From a virus: 64,000 bases of DNA. Below are positions 53,089-61,026 of this stretch, piece after piece. Both the position numbers and the translations under genes were made by a program. Each line of letters begins with the position of its first letter. Position 1 is the stretch's first letter. The notes under the pieces were generated by a model that was given only the letters and a program-made list of their open reading frames with translations, did not search any database and was not told where the DNA came from. The stretch is taken from positions 62,001-126,000 of IMG/VR virus record IMGVR_UViG_3300023274_000001; one strand, 5' to 3'.

Positions 53089-53658
53089 GTGCAGGAAGTC
53101 ACCCGCTGGGACCAGAAGAAGATCCAGATGTTCGACCGGGGTGACCGGGTCGAGATCGGGCCGGGCGAGGTGGCCACGGTCGAGCACGACATGGGCGGCG
53201 AGGTCGTCCACGTGCACCCGGAAGGGAGCCGGGGCCGGTATCCGCACGACGCCGTGCCGGTCGCCCGGGAGGGTGTGAAGCTGATCCGTCAGACCGTGGA
53301 CGGTGAAGAGGTTCAGGTCGAGATCTACTCGAACGGCTCCACGCACACGCTGTACGAGTGCTGCGGGTACGACGACTGCCGGGAGCTGATCCTGGTCAAG
53401 GGTCTCGGGATCGACCGGGACGAAGCGTTCGCCGGGGACCGGTTCCTGACCGAGGTCGAGGGTGAGCCGGTCCGCATCACGGTCAAGCCGCTGGACGACC
53501 CGTCGTCGTGCATCTGGTGCTACGGGTGCGGCGACTTCCTCGCGCACGGCGAGGGCTGCGAGTGCGAAGACCGGGGCCACAACCCCGAGGCCGACCGGGA
53601 GCCGATGCGCCCGCTGGTCGTGGAGGACGGTCGGCTGGAGCTGACCCACTGGAACTGA
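53089..53658 (+). CDS. Hypothetical protein with Cys clusters, 189 aa
   Basis: GTG one base after the previous stop, with GAGGAGAGCTGAC. Beta-rich N-terminal half (VEIGPGEVATVEHDMGGEVV); then YECCGYDDCRE near 103 and CIWCYGCGDFLAHGEGCECE near 145, seven or more Cys in likely zinc sites. Function unknown. Confidence 0.75.
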   Translation: MQEVTRWDQKKIQMFDRGDRVEIGPGEVATVEHDMGGEVVHVHPEGSRGRYPHDAVPVAREGVKLIRQTVDGEEVQVEIYSNGSTHTLYECCGYDDCRELILVKGLGIDRDEAFAGDRFLTEVEGEPVRITVKPLDDPSSCIWCYGCGDFLAHGEGCECEDRGHNPEADREPMRPLVVEDGRLELTHWN

Positions 53659-53677
53659 GCGGAGACGCCCTAGGGCT

Positions 53678-53694
53678 CCCGGCCGAGCGCCGGG
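53678..53694 (+). terminator. Intergenic hairpin (6 bp) next to CCTAGG
   Basis: CCCGGC (53678-53683) pairs with GCCGGG (53689-53694). GACGCCCTAGGG precedes it, as at 42034 and in altered form at 54970. Confidence 0.5.
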
Positions 53695-53746
53695 GGCCCG
53701 GGAGTGTCGCTGATCGGGCGATGCCGGAACGGAGAAGGAGAACGGG

Positions 53747-54337
53747 ATGACCGAGATGGACGTGCTGGAGACGGCGGGCCGCTACCGGGTGCGCCTGGTG
53801 GTTCAGCAGGACTCGCAGGATTGCAACCCCCGGACCGAGCAGGACTGCAACCTGACGAACGTGATCACCCCGAAGGGTCAGCGGTACATCGACGTCGACA
53901 AGGACGGCGGCCCGCTGGCCGAGGGCTGGGAGCGGATCGAGGACTGGTACGTGGACGCGGTCCCGGTCTTCACCCGGTGGGCCAAGATCTTCCACGGCGC
54001 CACGGTCGTCGAGCACCGGCCGCACGACGGCGCCTGGTCCATCTGGTACGTGATGCCGGAGAAGCTGGCCGAGACCACGTGGACGGCCGAGAAGGTCATC
54101 GAGTCGGAGCAGGCCGAGTACCAGCGGTGGGCCGAGGGTGAGGTGTACGGCCACATCGTCGAGAAGGACGTGACTCGCATCCCCCGGGACGCCGAGGACC
54201 GGGAGGACCCCGAGCTGGACGACGAGACCAGCGAGTGGGAGCACGTCGACTCGTGCTGGGGCTACATCGGCCGGGAGTACGCCGAGGAGGCGGCCCGTGA
54301 GGCGTTCGTCCCGTACGCCGAGGAGGCCGGGAAGTGA
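53747..54337 (+). CDS. Conserved-type acidic actinophage protein, 196 aa
   Basis: ATG with GGAGAAGGAGAACGGG. Contains RYIDVDKDGGPLAEGWERIE, FTRWAKIFHGATVVEHRPHD, AWSIWYVMPEKLAETTW and VDSCWGYIGREYAEEAAREA, blocks I recognise as a recurrent actinophage small-protein family without assigned function. Acidic, mixed alpha/beta. Stop overlaps the next gene. Confidence 0.78.
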   Translation: MTEMDVLETAGRYRVRLVVQQDSQDCNPRTEQDCNLTNVITPKGQRYIDVDKDGGPLAEGWERIEDWYVDAVPVFTRWAKIFHGATVVEHRPHDGAWSIWYVMPEKLAETTWTAEKVIESEQAEYQRWAEGEVYGHIVEKDVTRIPRDAEDREDPELDDETSEWEHVDSCWGYIGREYAEEAAREAFVPYAEEAGK

Positions 54338-54642
54338 AGCGCGAGGTGCGGGAAGTCGCTCCGATGACCGTGACCCGGATCATCCGGGGCAGGCCGCCGG
54401 GACACATCGGACCGTACTGGTTCGGCTTCGACATCAAGGTGACCGGTCCGGCGGACGGGGCGTACGTGAGCGTTCGCGCCCGCGCCCTGGCCATGGCCGA
54501 CGCGAAGGCCCTGTGTGAAGAGGTGAACGCGCCGGACCTGGTGCTCCAGTTCGAACAGTCCGGCAACTGGAGTGACCCGAGGGAGTACGAGTGCACGATC
54601 AGCTTCGGTACGGGCCTTTCCGTGGAGGAGGACCCGCTGTGA
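54334..54642 (+). CDS. Hypothetical protein, 102 aa
   Basis: GTG overlaps the previous stop. Mixed alpha/beta: MTVTRIIRGRPPGHIGPYWF, then a helix (RARALAMADAKALCEEVN) and a final strand. No motif. Stop overlaps the next start. Confidence 0.73.
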   Translation: MKREVREVAPMTVTRIIRGRPPGHIGPYWFGFDIKVTGPADGAYVSVRARALAMADAKALCEEVNAPDLVLQFEQSGNWSDPREYECTISFGTGLSVEEDPL

Positions 54643-54962
54643 GCGGTGACATGTGGACCCTGCCCGACGGGACTGAGATGGTCTACCAGGATGGTGATCA
54701 CGTCACCATCGACATCGACCCCGGTTCGTCGTCGGCCCTGCAACTGCCGTTCCTGAGCGGCTACGTGCGGGGGTACGACGCCACGATCGAGGACGACGGT
54801 CCGGCCAAGGTGGCGTACACGCTGTACAGCGTGGGGAACAACCCGCTGGTCGGCGTGCGGGAGGAACGACTGAAGAAGACGGTCGGCCGGTTCGGCATCG
54901 GCCACGGCCGGGGTGCGCACGGGGACGGCAAGGCGTGTCATCTGTGCGGTGCGAACCTCTGA
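54639..54962 (+). CDS. Hypothetical protein with CxxC end, 107 aa
   Basis: GTG overlaps the previous stop. Beta-rich middle (MVYQDGDHVTIDIDPGSSSA) and a C-terminal HGDGKACHLCGANL, half a zinc-ribbon. Function unknown. Confidence 0.72.
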   Translation: MSGDMWTLPDGTEMVYQDGDHVTIDIDPGSSSALQLPFLSGYVRGYDATIEDDGPAKVAYTLYSVGNNPLVGVREERLKKTVGRFGIGHGRGAHGDGKACHLCGANL

Positions 54963-54977
54963 TCGGGAGGCGCCCTA

Positions 54978-55003
54978 GGGCGACCGGCTCCGGCCGGTCA
55001 CCC
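54978..55003 (+). terminator. Intergenic hairpin (UCCG loop)
   Basis: GGG-C-GACCGGC (54978-54988), loop TCCG, GCCGGTC-A-CCC (54993-55003). CGCCCTAGGG precedes it. Confidence 0.65.
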
Positions 55004-55041
55004 GGGAGTGCCGCTCACCAGAGCGGACGGAGAGGGAGAAG

Positions 55042-55389
55042 ATGCTGACGAGTGAGGGTCTGGCCGAGGGACGCGCCTGGGTGGCCACGCCGGAGGAGTA
55101 CGAGGAGAAGGTGCAGCCGCACGTCAGGCAGCGCAACGAGCGCCGCCTGCGGGGTTTCAACTTCGAGATCGTGATCGGCGGCCTGTGCCGGGACGGGGAC
55201 TTCGCGTACCCCTACCCGGGCTACTACGGCACCACGGCGCCGGTCGTGGGGCTGCGCCGGGACCAGGCCGAGCACCTGACGGCCGAGCTGCTGAAGAAGC
55301 TGGCCCCCGGCGGCGAACTGCCGACCGACGCGGCCGAGCTGCTGGACTTCGTGTCCACCGTGCTCCGCAACGGCTCCACCCCCGCCTGA
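55042..55389 (+). CDS. Hypothetical protein, 115 aa
   Basis: ATG with GGAGAGGGAGAAG. Basic helix (EEKVQPHVRQRNERRLRGFN), then a Gly/Tyr-rich strand (DFAYPYPGYYGTT) and a C-terminal helix (LTAELLKKLAPGGELPTDAA). Not recognised. Confidence 0.74.
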   Translation: MLTSEGLAEGRAWVATPEEYEEKVQPHVRQRNERRLRGFNFEIVIGGLCRDGDFAYPYPGYYGTTAPVVGLRRDQAEHLTAELLKKLAPGGELPTDAAELLDFVSTVLRNGSTPA

Positions 55390-55403
55390 CGGGAGGCGCC
55401 CCA

Positions 55404-55429
55404 GGGTTTCCGGCTGCGACCGGAGGCCC
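55404..55429 (+). terminator. Intergenic hairpin (10 bp)
   Basis: GGGTTTCCGG (55404-55413), loop CTGCGA, CCGGAGGCCC (55420-55429), two wobbles. Confidence 0.6.
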
Positions 55430-55476
55430 GAGAGCGCCGCTCGTGAGCGGTGTGGACCGGAAGGGAGGTGATCGTG

Positions 55477-55545
55477 ATGAGCGACGACGAGTGGGAGAAG
55501 GCGGGCCGTGAGGCCGATGAGATCCTGCGTCGGCTGAACGGCTGA
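55477..55545 (+). CDS. Micro-protein, 22 aa
   Basis: ATG (GTG one codon earlier) with a strong GGAAGGGAGGTGATC site. Encodes an acidic helix, SDDEWEKAGREADEILRRLN. Supported by its leader and by the hairpin upstream; too short for the usual gene finders. Confidence 0.5.
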   Translation: MSDDEWEKAGREADEILRRLNG

Positions 55546-55607
55546 TCGCCGACCGCGCAGCACACCACGTGAGCACAGAGAACTGCAACCGGAAGATGGA
55601 GAAGAAC

Positions 55608-55736
55608 ATGACGCAGGAGACGCCCCAGACCCCGCCGGACATGATCAACGTGCCGGTCCCGGCCGACACCCCGCCGCCGGAGGCCATCGCGGTCACCCCG
55701 GAGAACGCGCAGCAGATGGACGCCGACAAGAAGTAG
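55608..55736 (+). CDS. Proline-rich micro-protein, 42 aa
   Basis: ATG with GGAAGATGGAGAAGAAC. Pro/Thr/Glu-rich and probably disordered (TQETPQTPPDMINVPVPADT). Own hairpin and leader on both sides support it. Confidence 0.58.
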   Translation: MTQETPQTPPDMINVPVPADTPPPEAIAVTPENAQQMDADKK

Positions 55737-55755
55737 CGGGCCGACGGCGCCGCTC

Positions 55756-55781
55756 GGGGCGGCCGGGAGACCGGCCGCCCC
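55756..55781 (+). terminator. Intergenic hairpin (11 bp, GAGA loop)
   Basis: GGGGCGGCCGG (55756-55766), GAGA, CCGGCCGCCCC (55771-55781), perfect pairing, 17 bases before the next ATG. Confidence 0.75.
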
Positions 55782-55797
55782 CTCGGAAGGGGGAGAC

Positions 55798-56166
55798 ATG
55801 CACGAACAGGACGTATGGCGGGTGCGGTTCACCCGGGAGCACGGGGAGCTGTTCTCGCAGACCCTGGAAGGGCTGATGACCTTCCGGTACGGGTCCAGCG
55901 GGACGTGGGCGGCGCATTCGGCCATGCTCCACTGGACCCGGGCGTGCGGGGTGCCGGGCAACGCCGAGAACTATCCGATGCAGTACCTGGTCGAGGCCAT
56001 CCGCATGAAGGACGGCGAGGAGATCGTCGCCGGTACGGCGACCGTCGTACGGGATTCCCTGAACGGGAAGTTCCTCAACGAGAACCAGGTCGACATTCTC
56101 CAGTTCACCACGGAGGGGACGCTGATCCGTACCCGGGAGAGCTGGACCGTAGCCGAAAGGCACTGA
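55798..56166 (+). CDS. Hypothetical protein, 122 aa
   Basis: ATG with GGAAGGGGGAGAC. Alpha/beta: WRVRFTREHGELFSQTLEGL, a Gly/Trp turn, then YLVEAIRMKDGEEIVAGTAT and TLIRTRESWTVAER. No family recognised. Confidence 0.74.
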   Translation: MHEQDVWRVRFTREHGELFSQTLEGLMTFRYGSSGTWAAHSAMLHWTRACGVPGNAENYPMQYLVEAIRMKDGEEIVAGTATVVRDSLNGKFLNENQVDILQFTTEGTLIRTRESWTVAERH

Positions 56167-56182
56167 AGGAAGGGAGTGGGGC

Positions 56183-56407
56183 ATGGCTCTCACGCTCACG
56201 AAGGAACCGGCGCCGGAGATCACCGGCCCGATCACGATCCGCTCCGAGTGGAACCACTCGTGCACGTCGCAGTGCCCGAACCCGTGCCCGGCATCGTCCC
56301 GCCTGGGATCGCCGATCATCACGGCCCGCATCCCGCAGCAGCCGGGGCCGCAGTCGCCCCCGCCGAAGGCTCCGAAGGTCCCGCAGCAGCCGGGCCCCCG
56401 GGACTGA
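56183..56407 (+). CDS. Proline-rich hypothetical protein, 74 aa
   Basis: ATG with GGAAGGGAGTGGGGC. Short ordered start with CTSQCPNPCP (Cys triple), then a Pro/Gln repeat-like tail (PQQPGPQSPPPKAPKVPQQP). Function unknown. Confidence 0.65.
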   Translation: MALTLTKEPAPEITGPITIRSEWNHSCTSQCPNPCPASSRLGSPIITARIPQQPGPQSPPPKAPKVPQQPGPRD

Positions 56408-56433
56408 AACCGAACCAGGAGAGGGAGAAGATC

Positions 56434-56877
56434 ATGGGCGAGTGGACGATGCACGGCAAGGTGTGGTCCGACGACGGCGACGTGGGCGGCGACACGCAGA
56501 TCGGGAAGGCGGCAAGCGTCCGGTTCGTGAACCCGGACTACCCCGGCGCGCGGGTCACGGTATATGCCTACGCGCACGCTCCCGAGCGGGCGATCGAGGC
56601 GAAGGTCGGTTCGATCGAGGTCCACATGGGCTACGACGCCGACCTGAGCAACCTCGGGATCGAGTCGCAGGTCTGGTTCGAGATCGACGACGACGCCGCC
56701 GGGGACGCCGACGAGTGGGATCCGACCTGGTCGGAGATCAAGTACGAGTCGCTGGACTCGTACATCGGCCCGGGTCCCGATGAGAAGCGGGTGGCCGTGG
56801 CCGAGGCGGCGGCGCTCGCATGGGTCCGGTCGTACGACCCCAAGAAGTTCATCAAGTGGGACGGCGAACGGTTCTGA
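56434..56877 (+). CDS. Hypothetical acidic protein, 147 aa
   Basis: ATG with GGAGAGGGAGAAGATC. Mostly beta (KAASVRFVNPDYPGARVTVY, IEAKVGSIEVHMGYDADLSN) with a C-terminal helix (KRVAVAEAAALAWVRSYD). No family recognised. Confidence 0.75.
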   Translation: MGEWTMHGKVWSDDGDVGGDTQIGKAASVRFVNPDYPGARVTVYAYAHAPERAIEAKVGSIEVHMGYDADLSNLGIESQVWFEIDDDAAGDADEWDPTWSEIKYESLDSYIGPGPDEKRVAVAEAAALAWVRSYDPKKFIKWDGERF

Positions 56878-56890
56878 GCCGGTGCGTTCG

Positions 56891-56921
56891 GGGCGGCGGG
56901 AGCTACGGGTTCCCGCCGCCC
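56891..56921 (+). terminator. Intergenic hairpin (11 bp)
   Basis: GGGCGGCGGGA (56891-56901) pairs with TCCCGCCGCCC (56911-56921), followed by AGTGCA as at 44071 and 44486. Confidence 0.75.
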
Positions 56922-56952
56922 AGTGCACATCGGACGGAAGGAGAGGGAGAGC

Positions 56953-57924
56953 GTGAAGACGATCAAGGATGCCGAACAGGTCACTCCGCAGCAGCTCACG
57001 GGCATGACCCCGACGCAGGTGGACGAGCTGTTCGCTGCCACCTGGGACCACCGGTACGAGCTGGTGGCGGACGTGTACGCCGCATGGAACGAGGTGCACT
57101 ACGCCGTCGGCGACCGCCGGATCAGCGCGCAGACGTGGCGCCTGGGTCACCAGGAAGTGCAGGACAAGGCAGCCGGGACCGAGCGGGGGCGCAAGGCGCT
57201 CGACCGGGTGAACCGGGCGAAGGGTGCGGTCGCCGAGCTGGACGGCACCGTACTGGCCAAGCTGGAGAACGAGTTCGGCCGCCGGAGCGGCTGGTCCCGG
57301 GCCTACCTGGTGACCGATGGCCACGTGCACAGCTCGATGCACTGCTCGTCGTGCAACCGGGGCGAGTTCCCGACCCGGTTCTTCTGGATGATCGACTACT
57401 CCGGGAAGAGCCACGCCGAGATCATCGAGGCCGCCGGGGAACGGGCCTGCACGATCTGCTACCCGGATGCCCCGGTCGCCCGCCGGGACAAGGGCGAGGC
57501 GGTGGCGGTGCCGAAGTCGGTGATGTTGACCTCCGAGGAGATCGAGCGCGCCGAGGCCAGGGAGGCGGAGGCCAAGCGCCGGGCGGAGAAGAAGGCCAAG
57601 GCCGCACTGAACGCCATCACGCAGCCTGACGGTACGCCCCTGCGGGACGAGGTGGACCGGGACGGCAGGCAGAAGGGCTCGGTCGTGAAGACCGTGCGCA
57701 CGGCCCGCAGCGAGCTGAAGCGGCAGTGCTGGTACGCGTACGCCTGGGGCGACGACGACGGCGCCCATGAGCGCAACGTTCAGCACCTGGGGCGGGCCGT
57801 GGCCTGGAAGGAGAACGGGCTGGAGATCGGGACCGAGCCGACCGCCGAGCAGATCGAAGCGGTGATCAAGCCGCTGCGGGACAAGGCCCACAAGGAAGTC
57901 GACAAGGCCCGAGCGGAGGGCTGA
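56953..57924 (+). CDS. Conserved-type actinophage protein with CxxC pairs, 323 aa
   Basis: GTG with GGAAGGAGAGGGAGAGC. Helical N-terminal half; GWSRAYLVTDGHVHSSMHCS, then CNRGEF, and ERACTICYPDAPVARRD form a central zinc-binding domain with HxxSSMxCSxC and CTICYP, a pattern I know from many actinobacterial phage proteins. A charged coiled coil (EEIERAEAREAEAKRRAEKK) follows. Probably nucleic-acid or protein binding. No enzymatic motif. Confidence 0.8.
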   Translation: MKTIKDAEQVTPQQLTGMTPTQVDELFAATWDHRYELVADVYAAWNEVHYAVGDRRISAQTWRLGHQEVQDKAAGTERGRKALDRVNRAKGAVAELDGTVLAKLENEFGRRSGWSRAYLVTDGHVHSSMHCSSCNRGEFPTRFFWMIDYSGKSHAEIIEAAGERACTICYPDAPVARRDKGEAVAVPKSVMLTSEEIERAEAREAEAKRRAEKKAKAALNAITQPDGTPLRDEVDRDGRQKGSVVKTVRTARSELKRQCWYAYAWGDDDGAHERNVQHLGRAVAWKENGLEIGTEPTAEQIEAVIKPLRDKAHKEVDKARAEG

Positions 57925-57928
57925 GGTC

Positions 57929-58135
57929 GTGGCGGAAGACTGGGCGCGGGAGATCGAGACCGGGGATCACTCACTCCGCGTGGGGCCCGAGGGCGTCACG
58001 CTGGACGGGCCTGGTGGCGTGGAAGAACTGACCCCGAAGGACATCGAGCGCCTGTACCAGGCGCTCGTCAACTACCGCTCACACAGCGGACTGGACTGGG
58101 AGTGGGCCCGTCAGGGCTCCGACTGGTGGAAGTAG
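57929..58135 (+). CDS. Hypothetical protein, 68 aa
   Basis: GTG with GGAGGGCTGAGGTC, four bases after the previous stop. Short alpha/beta protein (GDHSLRVGPEGVTLDGPGGV, TPKDIERLYQALVNYRSH). Not recognised. Confidence 0.68.
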   Translation: MAEDWAREIETGDHSLRVGPEGVTLDGPGGVEELTPKDIERLYQALVNYRSHSGLDWEWARQGSDWWK

Positions 58136-58147
58136 GAGAGGGAGAAG

Positions 58148-58684
58148 ATGAACGAGACCACCATGCGCCTCATTCACTGGATCTGGGGCGAGCCGAAGCT
58201 GGCCGAGTTCCTGCGTGGCATCGCCGAGGGGGAGGAGATCCCGCCGCACCACGAGGTGTTCGAGTACGGGGATGACCAGCTCGCCTGCTGGATCTCCGAC
58301 CTCGTCTTCCCGGAGGACCGCAGCCGGGGGATCAAGGCGTGGATCGACCTGGGCGGCAGCGACGAGCGGGCCGACGCCCTGTATGAGACGCTGACCGAGG
58401 GCCGCAAGACGCCCGCCGGTCGCCTGAAGTGGCTCGACGAGATGGACATCGGCCTGATCCGGGACGCCCTGCTGGGGCACCGGGGAGGCTCGGACATCTA
58501 CGTCCACTCCCTGGTCAAGCCCTACCACCCGAACAACACCTACCGGGTGCACGACTCCGGGACCGTGTACGAGCGAGGGTGGACGTCGGCCTCCGGCGCC
58601 TGGGGGCTGGCCGAGAAGGACCGCCAGATCTGCCCCCGTCCCACGGTCTCGCCGTGCGGGTGCACGGTGGTCCAGCGTGGCTGA
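58148..58684 (+). CDS. Hypothetical protein, 178 aa
   Basis: ATG with GGAGAGGGAGAAG. Helical N-terminal 130 residues (EPKLAEFLRGIAEGEEIPPH) and a short tail with ICPRPTVSPCGCTVV, three Cys. Overlaps the next gene by eight bases. Confidence 0.73.
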   Translation: MNETTMRLIHWIWGEPKLAEFLRGIAEGEEIPPHHEVFEYGDDQLACWISDLVFPEDRSRGIKAWIDLGGSDERADALYETLTEGRKTPAGRLKWLDEMDIGLIRDALLGHRGGSDIYVHSLVKPYHPNNTYRVHDSGTVYERGWTSASGAWGLAEKDRQICPRPTVSPCGCTVVQRG

Positions 58685-59021
58685 CCTGAGCTGCACCTGC
58701 GGTCCCGGCACTTCGGTCGCCGGGACCCGGCAGGAGATCATCGAGCAGCGGCTGGCCCCGCTCTTCGGACTCACGGTTCCCGAGGTTCATGCCCTGCTGG
58801 ACCTGCTGGACCGGGCGAACGAGGCCACGCTGGACATCCCGGACGACAAGCGGGACCCGGACGGCGGGGAAACCGAGCGGCAGATGGCCCGGGAATCCGG
58901 CCGCACCGAGGGCTGGATCAAGAACTTTCTGGCCGCGTGGGAGTTCACGGGTGACACCCTGGACCGGGAACTGCACGAGAAGCATGGCCCATGGGGCGGT
59001 CTCTTCGGCAAACAGTCCTGA
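58677..59021 (+). CDS. Hypothetical protein, 114 aa
   Basis: GTG inside the end of the previous gene. DLSCTCGPGTSVAGTRQEII at the start (Cys pair then helix), PEVHALLDLLDRANEATLD, and GRTEGWIKNFLAAWEFTGD, an HTH-like helix pair. Not recognised. Confidence 0.7.
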   Translation: MADLSCTCGPGTSVAGTRQEIIEQRLAPLFGLTVPEVHALLDLLDRANEATLDIPDDKRDPDGGETERQMARESGRTEGWIKNFLAAWEFTGDTLDRELHEKHGPWGGLFGKQS

Positions 59022-59026
59022 ACAAC

Positions 59027-59048
59027 TGGAACTTCACGGCCTAGGTCA
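59027..59048 (+). promoter_or_regulatory. TGGAACTT / GGCCTAGGTCA element
   Basis: TGGAACTT (59027-59034) and GGCCTAGGTCA (59038-59048), the same words as at 25153-25177 but three bases closer. TAGTAT lies just downstream and could be a -10. Confidence 0.4.
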
Positions 59049-59059
59049 GTAGTATTCGA

Positions 59060-59082
59060 GGGCCCCGGGAGAACCGGGGCCC
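59060..59082 (+). terminator. Intergenic hairpin (9 bp)
   Basis: GGGCCCCGG (59060-59068), loop GAGAA, CCGGGGCCC (59074-59082), directly before the leader of the gene at 59098. Its stem repeats that of the hairpin at 40367. Confidence 0.7.
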
Positions 59083-59097
59083 GGGAGGAGAGACGGC

Positions 59098-59445
59098 ATG
59101 CAGCAGATGGACGAGTACCGGCGCACCGCCAAGTTCGTGGACGTGGTGGCCGGTGAGCCGGGTCAGGTGCACACGGTGTACCGCTTCCCGAACACGGAGC
59201 ACGGTCACGGCCGGGCGGTCGAGTACCGCAACGCCTACAACGAGTCCCTGCGCGAGGCGATGGGGATCCCGAAGGCCGACCTGGAGCTGGAGAGCCCCGA
59301 CTGGGGTCAGCGCCGGGACGAGTATGACCGGGCCGAGAAGGTCGAGTCGTACCGGTACAACCAGGCGGGACTTTCGTACGTGCACCCGCCCAAGCTGATC
59401 GGGCCGGACGACCCGATGCCGACCGACTACCCGCACGAGTTCTGA
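59098..59445 (+). CDS. Hypothetical protein, 115 aa
   Basis: ATG with GGGAGGAGAGACGGC. Reads FVDVVAGEPGQVHTVYRFPN with a small beta sheet, then a helix and a Tyr/Pro-rich end. Not recognised. Confidence 0.72.
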   Translation: MQQMDEYRRTAKFVDVVAGEPGQVHTVYRFPNTEHGHGRAVEYRNAYNESLREAMGIPKADLELESPDWGQRRDEYDRAEKVESYRYNQAGLSYVHPPKLIGPDDPMPTDYPHEF

Positions 59446-59456
59446 GGAGATCCGGG

Positions 59457-59765
59457 ATGGCCGAGCTGACCCGTGACACCACGCACTACATCGTCCATTC
59501 CACGGTCGTCGACCCGGGACCGAACTCCACCTTCGGCACCTCTCCCCCGTACTCGGGTGAGCGGGCACTGGAGCGAGCCGTGAAGGCGGCCCATGCGGAG
59601 CTGGCCGGGCGCCGCCGGGCGTTCGTGACGGCCCGGGACGGCGAGAGCCGGATCCTCGCCGTGATCCCGGTCGTGGACTACCCGGTCTTCGGGGACACGC
59701 ACGTCCCCGAGAACGCGCAGGACGCCATCACGGCCCTCTTCGAGGGGCTGGACTGGACGATCTGA
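59457..59765 (+). CDS. Hypothetical protein, 102 aa
   Basis: ATG with GAGGAGATCCGGG. Beta-alpha-beta protein (THYIVHSTVVDPGPNSTFG, ERAVKAAHAELAGRRRAFV, ILAVIPVVDYPVFG). The alternating pattern suggests a small ferredoxin-like fold. Role unknown. Confidence 0.72.
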   Translation: MAELTRDTTHYIVHSTVVDPGPNSTFGTSPPYSGERALERAVKAAHAELAGRRRAFVTARDGESRILAVIPVVDYPVFGDTHVPENAQDAITALFEGLDWTI

Positions 59766-59775
59766 CACGGACGAA

Positions 59776-59802
59776 ACCGGGCCCCTGGGAAGGGCTCCCG
59801 GT
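59776..59802 (+). terminator. Intergenic hairpin
   Basis: ACCGGG (59776-59781) pairs with CCCGGT (59797-59802), with an inner CCC/GGG pair. Confidence 0.5.
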
Positions 59803-59852
59803 AGGCGGAACAGGACCGCCCTGACGAGTCCCGTCAGTACGGAGAGGAGAAG

Positions 59853-60173
59853 GTGAACGTGAATGCCGAGCTGCCCAGGTCGATCGAAACGGTGACTCTC
59901 GCCGACATGCCGGTGGGGATGACCGCCTACACCGTGCCCTGGGCCATGTATGCGGACCAGGACAGGAAGTTGTGGCTCGACCCCAACTTCACCTTCGAGA
60001 AGCGCCCGGGTGGCACCGTGCAGATGCGAGTCACACGCATCGACGAGGGATTCCAGGTGGGCTACGTACCCGGGGAGACGTACGAACCTGGAAGCGGTCG
60101 CGCCTCCGGCAAGGACGGCCTGCCCGTCATCGCGCTGACCGGGGCGCCCGAGCCCGACGACGCGAACGCCTGA
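59853..60173 (+). CDS. Hypothetical protein, 106 aa
   Basis: GTG at 59853; a second GTG two codons later (59859) is at a better distance from GGAGAGGAGAAGG and may be the true start. Beta-rich (SIETVTLADMPVGMTAYTVP, RPGGTVQMRVTRIDEGF) with a Pro/Gly end. No family recognised. Confidence 0.7.
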   Translation: MNVNAELPRSIETVTLADMPVGMTAYTVPWAMYADQDRKLWLDPNFTFEKRPGGTVQMRVTRIDEGFQVGYVPGETYEPGSGRASGKDGLPVIALTGAPEPDDANA

Positions 60174-60199
60174 CCAGCAAATACGGATCGGAGAAGAAC

Positions 60200-60556
60200 A
60201 TGCCGGTGAGCTACACCTTCACGAAGGCTGACGGGACCGAGCAGGACCCCGCCGCTGACCTGACCCCGGTACAGCAGGCGTTTCTGGCCCTGAGCGAGAT
60301 GGGGATCGGGATCCCCCGGCTGGACCGCAGCACGCTGGACGAGTGCGTGCGCCGCGCGGACCTGTTGCAGGCGTACGTCGGCATCGTGTGGCGCAACGGT
60401 GACGGGACGCCCCGGATCTTCACCCGGGCCGACTTCACCGAGCTGCTGCCCGGCGCCCGCACGAACTGGACGGCCCGCAGCAAGCGGGACTTCGACCAGG
60501 CCATGAAGAAGGAGATCGACGCGTACTGGAACAGCGTCGACAGCCGCAAGAAGTAG
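60200..60556 (+). CDS. Hypothetical helical protein, 118 aa
   Basis: ATG with GGATCGGAGAAGAAC. Helical: LTPVQQAFLALSEMGIGIPR, LDECVRRADLLQAYVGIVWR, SKRDFDQAMKKEIDAYWN. Not recognised. Confidence 0.72.
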   Translation: MPVSYTFTKADGTEQDPAADLTPVQQAFLALSEMGIGIPRLDRSTLDECVRRADLLQAYVGIVWRNGDGTPRIFTRADFTELLPGARTNWTARSKRDFDQAMKKEIDAYWNSVDSRKK

Positions 60557-60565
60557 GAGGACGGC

Positions 60566-61012
60566 ATGCCCCGGTGGCGGTACGACCTGGACCAGGTGAT
60601 CCGGGTGATGGACCAGGTGATCGACAAGGAACCCGAGCGGATCGACCGGCGGGCCGAGGGGCGCCTGGGCTGCGTGTACGCCGAGCACGGGGCGGCGGCC
60701 TGCCTGGTGGGCGAGATGCTGGTGGCCCTCGGGATCGAGGTTCGCACCCTGCGGGGGCTCGACCGGGAGGGTAAGTACATCCACGAGTCGGAGCACCCGT
60801 TCTGGCGCCGGTTCCAGCCGGAGGCCCGGGATCTCCTGTCGTACCTGCAACGGCAGAACGACGCCTCGTGGACCTGGGCGAAGGCCCGGGAGCGGGCGTT
60901 CACCGTCAATCGCAGGTGGTTCGAAGAGGGACCCGAGTCCCGCTACTACCACCGGGCGTTCCCGGGCGCCTGGGTGACCGCCGAGAACTATCGCAAGATC
61001 ACGAAGTACTGA
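60566..61012 (+). CDS. Hypothetical protein, 148 aa
   Basis: ATG with AGGAGGACGGC. Helical domain with EGRLGCVYAEHGAAACLVGE and LVALGIEVRTLRGLDREGKY, then an aromatic-rich C-terminal half (SWTWAKARERAFTVNRRWFE). I have seen this general pattern in actinobacterial hypothetical proteins; no function known. Confidence 0.73.
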   Translation: MPRWRYDLDQVIRVMDQVIDKEPERIDRRAEGRLGCVYAEHGAAACLVGEMLVALGIEVRTLRGLDREGKYIHESEHPFWRRFQPEARDLLSYLQRQNDASWTWAKARERAFTVNRRWFEEGPESRYYHRAFPGAWVTAENYRKITKY

Positions 61013-61026
61013 GGAGAGGGAAGAAC

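Noticed and set aside
55693-57891. 732-codon minus-strand reading frame
   Set aside because: Antisense shadow of several plus-strand genes including the 323-residue protein with CxxC pairs; Leu/Pro/Val/Arg-rich without domains.
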